In this document: positions 57,229-64,000 of the stretch, one piece after another
Layout: each line of letters starts with the position of its first letter
How positions within the stretch are numbered: the stretch's first letter is position 1
Origin: Wallemia ichthyophaga EXF-994
Lineage: Eukaryota; Basidiomycota; Wallemiomycetes; Wallemiales; Wallemiaceae
Assembly (NCBI RefSeq): GCF_000400465.1
Contig: NW_008806283.1
Location: 248,001-312,000, forward strand
Direction: 5' to 3'
DNA: 64,000 bases
Program-made: the position numbers and the translations under genes
Notes under the pieces: generated by a model
Databases searched by the model: none
What the model was told of the DNA's origin: nothing
Seen by the model: only the letters and a program-made list of their open reading frames with translations

Positions 57229-58392
57229 ATGGCTACAGCAACAGCATTCAATCCAACAGAATCGCCACACAGGAGATACAACCCGCTCAGCGACAGCTGG
57301 GTGCTCGTCTCTCCGCACCGCACCAAGAGGCCATGGCAGGGGCAGGTGGAGGCAGCGAGCAAGCCCGAGCTGCCAGCGTATGATTCACAGTGTTATCTGT
57401 GTCCGGGCAACATGCGCTCGAACGGTGCCAGCAACCCACAATACACGAGCACACACCACTTTGTAAACGACTTCAGCGCAGTCTATCCGCAGGCGGTGGA
57501 TTCTCCACGCGACCCACACCCGCTCATAAAGACAGCGCCCATATCTGGCAAGTGCTACGTCGTCTGTTTCCACCCCGACCACAACCGGACAATAGCGCAA
57601 ATGGACACAGCCGATGTGCTGAGCGTAGTGGACGCGTGGTGCCATCTGTACAGCTCAATCCCGCGCGACGAGCCGAGCGTGAAGTACATACAGATATTCG
57701 AAAACAAGGGCAGCGCAATGGGGTGCTCTAATCCACACCCACACGGGCAAGTGTGGTCTGTGAGCTACATCCCTGAAGAGCCTGCCAAGGCGTTGGCGAT
57801 GCAGGCGCGATACGCGAGAGAAAACAGCAGCACTAGCACACCCTCGCACCTTACACACGCCCCTAACCTCCTCCTCGACTATGCACACTTCGAGCTCGGC
57901 GGCAAGAGAGAGAGGGTGGTAGCACTCAACGAGGACTTTGTCGCTGTCGTCCCATATTGGGCCGTGTGGCCATTCGAGACACTCGTCATGCCCGCCAAGA
58001 AGCACATACCGTCCGTTGCTCACCTCACATGGTTAGAGAAGCAATCGCTCGCTGGTATCCTCCGCGAAGTCGCGTGCAGGTACGACAATATCTTCGACTG
58101 CAGCTTCCCTTACTCGATGGGACTGGTGCAGCAGCCTGTACGCGCTGAGGGTGATGACACCCAAGCATTTGCTCACGCTCAACTTCACATTCACTTCTAT
58201 CCTCCTCTCCTCCGCTCAGCCACAGTGCGCAAATTCTTAGTAGGGTGAGTGGACATACATACAGCTCTCACTCACTCACTTACTCAACACAGCTTCGAAC
58301 TGCTCGGCGAACCTCAGCGTGACCTCACTGCCGAAGGCGCTGCTAAACGCATCCAGGATTCTGACCCAACGTTTCCAAGATGGGCTCAGTAG
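57229..58392 (+). CDS. GAL7: Galactose-1-phosphate uridylyltransferase
   Basis: Leloir pathway: swaps UMP between UDP-glucose and galactose-1-phosphate. Exons 57229-58244 and 58293-58392, phase-2 intron of 48 nt; 371 aa. The active-site motif is NPHPHGQVW, with the uridylylated middle His. Zinc-site and family parts are CYLCPGN, FENKGSAMGCSNPHPHG and AHAQLHIHFYPPLLRSATVRK. The last exon restores GFELLGEPQRDLTAE and the terminal Arg-Trp. It follows DAK1 on the same strand; no GAL1 or GAL10 lies next to it, so there is no GAL cluster in this window. Confidence 0.96.
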
Positions 58393-58436
58393 CGTTTATA
58401 CGCATAGTTGAAATTTGTTTTTGTCAGTTGTTTTAA

Positions 58437-59079
58437 ATGGCTTTCTTCACTTTTATCGCACACAATTCCTGCCCTAAAGCACAATGCACACCCCTCATTT
58501 CACGCATCCAGCTCAACGCAGGGACGGGTGCGGTAAGATTTTCAGGGTGCTGTATTCGACCAGCTAATTTAGTATTGGGATGTGAGTGTGAATGTGAATG
58601 TGAGGCACAAGGTAAAATGCATTCTCCTCTCTCTCATACACACGCACACGACGTGAATAGGCTGCTGAGAATGGAGCGGGATCTCTACAAGCAGTTCAAT
58701 GCGGCTGTGGGGTGGGTTGGAATGTGGATAGAGTGGGAGTTGTTCTATTAACGTAGCATCACAGATCATTTCAAAGTGTAAATTAAGACATACGACACGT
58801 ACACTCACGCTCACACTCACACAGCTACTACGAATCCCCACCACTGATCGTATCTTCCTCAGCTATCAATACCACCTCGTCCACCTCCTTAAACTTATCG
58901 CTGCGTATGAGAAAGCAGGACTGCTCAGCGCTCACTTTTTCATCCTCATCAGGCATTCCTTCTTCTTTGTTCACAGTGCTTGCCATAGTCATCCACATAG
59001 CCCAGAGCATCATAAAGCACACCTCAACCAATTCAGGCTTTTGCTTGAAAAGTGCAACCAAAACGGAGTAAACAACTAG
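58437..59079 (+). CDS. Hypothetical small gene, three exons proposed
   Basis: I do not recognise it. A frame from ATG 58437 to 58711, a 13-nt exon 58765-58777 and a last exon 58825-59079 join in phase and give about 180 aa: a Cys/Glu repeat (CECECE), then a helical part LLRMERDLYKQFNAAVGSF and TTDRIFLSYQYHLVHLLKLI. Codons in the last exon are mostly C-ending, as in the genes nearby. The minus strand is also open across 58828-59157, so the coding strand is uncertain. The first 60 codons may contain a further 45-nt intron. Confidence 0.33.
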
Positions 59080-59141
59080 TGCTACACTTACACTCTCTTC
59101 TATACCACCTTGCATGTATTTTTTATATCCGACCTGTCTTT

Positions 59142-60738
59142 TCAATACAAGCCCCACCCAAGCTTCTCAAACACTATCGGCGACACTATCGTACCTACGA
59201 ATCCCATAGCTGCGTATGCCACTACCCGTGTCATCACCTCAGCATCATAGTGACGTCCACTGAACCGTTCTGGCAGTGGCTGCGGCGTCTGTGCTGCATC
59301 CTCCTTCCTCTGTTGCAACTGTCTGAGATCAACGACAGATGGTACAGGATCGAGTTTGTCATTTGAGTTTCTGTAATCAGTGTACTCCCTATAGCTCTCT
59401 TAGCATATCATCTCTTCTCACAAACCACTCTCCACCTACGTCGCAGGCACAAATTCTCTTCGATTCGGCAGTGTAACCACCCTGTGCAGCAGCCTGAACA
59501 TTGGCGGCAGAGACACTTGCATAAACGGCTTGGTGAGTAATCTAGTGAGAAATATCATCCCCACTCCGAGCGGATACTTGAGCAACGAGGCCAGATACCA
59601 CTCCCAGCCTTGCAATTTCGTAACGAAATACGTACTGTGTCCGTATCCGTTGGTATTGGCAAACCACTCTCCTATACCATTTCCAAGGAATACTGATATG
59701 AACGCAACTGAATCTTCGAATGCTGGATTGTCTTCTGCTGGTTCGACGTGTGCATGTATAGCATACAGACCTGTTCTAGTGTTCAGCTTGTGTGGCATAG
59801 CACCAAGGTCCTACGCACACACTACAGTAAGCGAAAGAGGGGTAAACCACGACGTATTACTGATAAACACTTGGTAAGAAGGACCAAAGAGCGACCGCGT
59901 CGTGTAGATTAAATAGCCCGTAATCACTCCACCAATACAATCAAGTGAGGAGTGCATACCCTTTTTAGCCATTAAGTGTTCGTTTACTATCTACTCCACC
60001 CCAAAACTCACACAGTAGAATCTCCCAAAGACCACACTTGAAGTGGCTATAATGAGGAGCAAGTGCAGACCAACCTTGACTGTATCAGACATATCAGACT
60101 CGTCTAGCCATTGCTTCAGTACTAATGCCTGTGCGACAGCCGTGGTGGAATGCGTAGAAGGGAATCCATACTCGAGGTGACTTTGAGTGAATTGAGCTAC
60201 GTCGGCGCGAAAAAGCGACTAAACACACCTAGTTCCCATGCCTGCGATATGCGTAAGTGAGTGGATTTCCATGTCTGCTACCTATTCACTCACTAATCCG
60301 ACTAACGGGAGGAGAGTATGGCCTTGGGACACAACAGAAGTCCTACGAACGATAATTAGACCTTCTATACGAAAAGACACAATATCCTAGTCTTACTTTC
60401 ATCAAGCACGTTATCCATACGCTAGCAGCCAGTGTCTGCAGCAATGCTGTACCTTGTTGTGTGTGTCCCCAGAAAAATGGAATTGGTAGCAAGAGAATAA
60501 AGAAGGTCACAGCCCCGAGAAAGCTTGTCCAGAGCATATATTTGTCAAGCCATTTCCCTCGGTAACGCCGTTGAAATTTGGCCATAAATTCACTCTCCTT
60601 CCTCAGCGATCGCAATAGAAATCTACGGATGGTATATCGCCATTTATGCAAAGTCGTTTTGTAATATTTATCGCTTTGCCGTCCAATCTCTTTAGATTTC
60701 GTGGGTTTCGTGGGTTTCTTCGCCGTGGCGGACGTCAT
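59142..60738 (-). CDS. LCB3: Long-chain base/sphingosine-1-phosphate phosphatase (LCB3-like, PAP2)
   Basis: ER membrane phosphatase dephosphorylating phosphorylated sphingoid bases. Seven exons: 60738-60397, 60342-60294, 60241-60229 (13 nt), 60180-60012, 59960-59871, 59810-59440 and 59370-59142; 420 aa. All phases agree. PAP2 motifs: C1 is weakly seen around DFCCVPRPYSPPVSRI (KxxxxxRP region), C2 is GFPSTHSTT, and C3 is FYCGMHSSLDCIGG (x-R-x-x-x-x-x-H-x-x-x-D with Arg before FYC). Several membrane spans follow. The final exon gives VPSVVDLRQLQQRKED and a conserved end AYAAMGFVGTIVSPIVFEKL. The 13-nt exon encodes Met-Gly-Thr between RIS and SHLEYG. Confidence 0.85.
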
Positions 60739-60846
60739 GAGCAGACGAGTTTCAAATACGCGTGTGTTTTGTGTTTTATGCTTTTATCAAAATGCAATTA
60801 AAATACAATTTTACAAGTTATACATGTCATCACCCACTAAACTCCC

Positions 60847-62489
60847 CTAGACTCCATAATCAATCCAGTTTATAGCATATCCACTTGTTAAACGATGCTT
60901 ATTGGCTGTGATTTGTACATCACCATCCTCATTCTCATTGTCGTTCTCATTTCCGTTCTCACCTTCTTCACCGCTCTGCGCTACTCCTTCCATTGGATGC
61001 AAGTCAATACCTTCCACGGAATCTAAATCTGAATCGACTATTTCGTCGTCATCGTACATTTCAAGATCGTAATCGTGTTCCTTCTTCACATTCCCTTCGC
61101 CGTCTTGATTCTCTTCTTGGTGTCTCACTATTGTACTCGTGTCTTCCTCTTCCTCCTCATCTTGCTCATTTTCCTCCTCGCCCTCCCTTGGCTCACCTTT
61201 CAAATCAGCCAAAACCATAGCATCATCATATCCATCCTCGCTCTCGTCCTCAAAAGCAGCGAGATCCAATCTCGGCCTTTTCACATCCGCGATCGGAGAG
61301 GTACTTTCACGCTTCGTGCGCTTCCTATCTGTATTTGTACCTTCCAGCACTTTCTTTAATAGCGCCTCCTCATACTCCCTATCATACTCCTCAAACTCAT
61401 CTTCCAAGTCTGCATCGTCATCCAACTCTAAAAGCAGATCTTCGTATACTTTGTGATATGAATGCGGTTTTTTTATCAATGGTAGATTCATTGGTAGTAG
61501 TGCGTCTGACTGAAACGTAGAGAATGGATACTGATCCAACATTTTTGCCTGTGTCTCGTGATGCTTGAAATGCATTTTCGAAAGAGGTATCCATTTCTTC
61601 AGATTCCCCGTTGGCGGTGCTTGACTTTCAACGCTGAGCCAACGATCACGCTTCTCGTAGTCAAGAGCCTCTTTTGGTCCTGTACCACGGACCACGGCCA
61701 ATGCGATATCAACGTCCCCAGTGACTACCTCCATCATTTTCTGTATAAAATAGTCAGACTAACTCCTTATCGCTGTATAAAAACGCTCACCTTCTTCGTT
61801 GCGTGTTTTGTTCCCATGAATGCAATTCTTGCCTCCACACCGGCGATAACAAACGCTAAAAGAGGTCTAAGAAACTTCTTAAGAACTTCCTCGACTTTTA
61901 ATTGAAAGTCTTTGTCGATAGACTCGCGATTGATCATCTTCTTGAGTGTTTGTCCAATCAACAAGTCTTTCGAGTTGTGTGGATCAATCACGAGGTTATC
62001 TTCAATTTCCTCCAGACTTAATCCTTTCTTCTTTAAACGGTAACGCCTGTTCTTCTGCGCTGAGCGGAATGCAACGTCTGTGGTAGACGTCGGTGCCAAG
62101 TAGTTGATACAACGAGCGCGTTCATTCGAACTCAAGATCTGCCATTGAATCAGGAATCTATGAAAGACATCCTCAACTGCTTCAAATCGTTCTGAAATTT
62201 CATAACTCATTTCCTGTTCGATTGTGTGTTCATTACTGATACTCTCATAGTCGAGGACATTTATGTATTCCATACACTGTGCCTGTGATTTTGTGCGCAC
62301 GTCAAGCGCTACCAAATCCGCTCTAAACCTCGATCTTCTCGCAACAGCCTTGAAGAATCGTTCCTTCTCAATCCCTGTCCAGAATGCGCCTGTAATCCAA
62401 GAATCTTTGTATTTATCTACCGTCTTCGTTTCTCTTAGCACTTTCCTATATCGTTCAATCTGCTCATCGGTGATATGCAACCCTGCCAT
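60847..62489 (-). CDS. RRN5: RRN5-like SANT-domain protein (Pol I upstream activation factor)
   Basis: Exons 62489-61791 and 61740-60847, phase-0 intron of 50 nt; 530 aa. Residues 30-85 form a SANT/Myb-like domain: SWITGAFWTGIEKERFFKAV, RRSRFRADLVALDVRTKSQA, QCMEYINVL. This W..G.WT..EK..FF..+.RRSR pattern is typical of fungal Rrn5, a subunit of the factor that recruits RNA polymerase I to rDNA. The C-terminal half is very acidic (Glu/Asp runs) with a KRPRLD nuclear-signal-like motif. Domain assignment is by pattern only; another SANT chromatin protein is possible. It converges on nothing: the ATR-like gene follows on the same strand. Confidence 0.72.
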
Positions 62490-62589
62490 GATCGTGGTCG
62501 CGTTTTGGCAGTAATCGTCTCGCGCAAATGGTATTTTTAATTTCTAAGAAAAAAGCTTATTATGCATACAACAAGATTTTAGTTTATTT

Positions 62590-63957
62590 TTACAACCACG
62601 GCGCCCATCCAACATACATAGCACCAAGATTTACCGGTGAAGTTGCCTCCCGTATGAGCTTTTCAACTTGCGCCGACGTTGACATCACAGTCTTAAGTGG
62701 CTTGTTGTGCTCCGTCTGTAATCCTTGAAGCTTCCTTTCTATTGGATCTAGCGCGCTCATTGCCAGTGACTTGATATACGCCTGACTGTCTGGATCATCA
62801 TCTAGATTCGACGTCTTTTTCGAGCTTGGTCTTCTGCCTGACTTCTCCATTGCTTTAAAGTTGTCCAGCTTTCTCTTCGCATCTTCCCAATCCACCAAAG
62901 GGTCGTGGAGGAATGATTCGACAACACTGCCTAAAGAATCTCTGTTTGCCCTTAGTACGGCCATCGTAACCTCGGCGGCCTTTCTAAACACACCTTCCGT
63001 GCCAGTCACACCTAGCCCATCAATAAGGTTCTGTGTTAGCCTAAATGGCACTCTTTCCGGTACTTCAAATTGTGAACCCTTCTCGAAGAGACAATTAAAG
63101 TCAACATGTTGCACCGCACCGTTGTTCTTATCGAGGAGAATATTTTCACAGTGCCTGTCACCCAATCCCAAAACAAAACCTGTTATGGACATTACTGCTA
63201 GTGTCCTACTATATGTCATGCGAGCTTTGAGCCACTCAGAAGGTTCTGGGAACATTTCAATAAACCACTCGTGAAATACCTTGGGATAGCGTTTTAAAAC
63301 AGACCTAAAAAAGTATATAGTCTGTTCTGGTCCTGACTGTCTACCACGTTCCAGAAGCGCTGCAATATCTGGCATATACCATTTTATATTTCTGTATTCG
63401 TATCTTTCAGTGAGAATTGATCTAAATGTGCGTGTGTCTTTGACCCATTCGATCAATCCACACCTCTCATTTAAGGGTACTACAGTGTAAGTTCTGATAT
63501 AGAGCGATCGTTTTCTAGCTTCTGAATTGGATTTGAGGAACTTGTTGATCATTGAATTAAAGTCCATGAGTCGTGCATCCTTTCTTAGATCATCATCTGG
63601 CTTGCACAAGAAGCTGTAATCTTGACCGTTGTCCCCAATAATGGTCAACTTTCGAGGTTTGACAAGCGACTTCATTAGCTCCACTTCATCCACAAACTTT
63701 GCTACTCTGACAGGTCTGTCTGGGAATGGCTGATGCGAAGTAGTGTGCTTGTTAGTTGCTGGTAAAGAAACCGTCATGGAAGACTGCAGTGGTAACATAA
63801 AGTTCATAGGAGCGAGTCCGACCAATCTTGGGAAGCTGCGCTTGAGGCTGATTGTCCACTCATCCTGATTGACATGCTTGACACATAAAGACAGTAATTC
63901 GTGCACCAGAGTGAGAGCCTCTTGTATTATCTTCTTATTCTCAACACTTCCGTATTG
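62590..63957 (-). CDS. MEC1: ATR/Mec1/Rad3 checkpoint kinase, C-terminal kinase and FATC, partial
   Basis: Phosphatidylinositol-3-kinase-like protein kinase that signals replication stress and DNA damage. The visible last exon has 456 codons. Its acceptor is complement 63958-63959; the upstream intron and exons run past the right edge. Kinase landmarks: PRKLTIIGDNGQDYSFLCKP, catalytic loop GLGDRHCENILLD, and HVDFNCLFEKG (DFN in place of DFG, usual for ATR). The FATC end reads LGAMYVGWAPWL, close to the LxxMYIGWxxxL of ATR rather than ATM or TOR. No lesion is visible. The stop is 101 bp from the RRN5-like start. Confidence 0.94.
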   Translation of the reverse strand, partial: QYGSVENKKIIQEALTLVHELLSLCVKHVNQDEWTISLKRSFPRLVGLAPMNFMLPLQSSMTVSLPATNKHTTSHQPFPDRPVRVAKFVDEVELMKSLVKPRKLTIIGDNGQDYSFLCKPDDDLRKDARLMDFNSMINKFLKSNSEARKRSLYIRTYTVVPLNERCGLIEWVKDTRTFRSILTERYEYRNIKWYMPDIAALLERGRQSGPEQTIYFFRSVLKRYPKVFHEWFIEMFPEPSEWLKARMTYSRTLAVMSITGFVLGLGDRHCENILLDKNNGAVQHVDFNCLFEKGSQFEVPERVPFRLTQNLIDGLGVTGTEGVFRKAAEVTMAVLRANRDSLGSVVESFLHDPLVDWEDAKRKLDNFKAMEKSGRRPSSKKTSNLDDDPDSQAYIKSLAMSALDPIERKLQGLQTEHNKPLKTVMSTSAQVEKLIREATSPVNLGAMYVGWAPWL

Positions 63958-64000
63958 CTATCATGTGTCAGATTAGTCAACAATTTACAATTTAAACTCA

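Overview
The window looks like nuclear DNA of a very compact, intron-poor basidiomycete-like fungus. Nearly every gene has one to three introns of 42-60 nt with GT..AG ends, and many carry a CTAAC branch point 10-20 nt before the acceptor. Most spacers are under 250 bp, and all recognisable proteins are fungal house-keeping types. A Wallemia-like yeast or mould is my guess from compactness and intron style; it is not proven by the sequence. Exon coordinates were rebuilt by eye from splice signals, reading phase and family conservation.

Layout. 1-9.6 kb: 3' part of PCH2 (cut by the left edge), a damaged GH16 glucanase-like gene, the PP2A regulatory subunit CDC55, an IMA1-type inner nuclear membrane protein, and an unrecognised charged coiled-coil protein with an internal exon duplication. 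9.6-25.9 kb: 1-Cys peroxiredoxin and COQ10 (divergent), an HxxxD acyltransferase and a bZIP factor (divergent), MCM2, NOP58 and the very long NOT1.

25.9-35.1 kb is different. It has long stretches without genes, inverted repeats, a ten-exon inositol-type MFS transporter with a 4-nt exon and an in-frame TAG, a detached fragment resembling that transporter, a coiled-coil frame broken by two TAGs, and a two-exon gene whose C-terminus fits the published signature of Fanzor/TnpB-like RNA-guided nucleases of eukaryotic transposons. This accessory island is the best place to look for something new.

35.1-64 kb returns to dense house-keeping genes: NMT1, lysyl-tRNA synthetase with two usable starts, ATG4, a DUF3140 protein, ADE12, PAN6, GLO1, an intact secreted GH16, a DPP4-type dipeptidyl aminopeptidase, pyridoxal kinase, ILV1, a delta-12 desaturase, cytochrome c heme lyase, dihydroxyacetone kinase, GAL7, a small hypothetical gene, a long-chain-base phosphatase, an RRN5-like SANT protein and the C-terminal kinase end of ATR/Mec1 (cut by the right edge).

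No operon-like functional clusters are evident. Recurrent themes are divergent pairs with only 23-61 bp between start codons and micro-exons of 4, 12 and 13 nt. I found no convincing tRNA, rRNA, CRISPR array or intact transposon ends.
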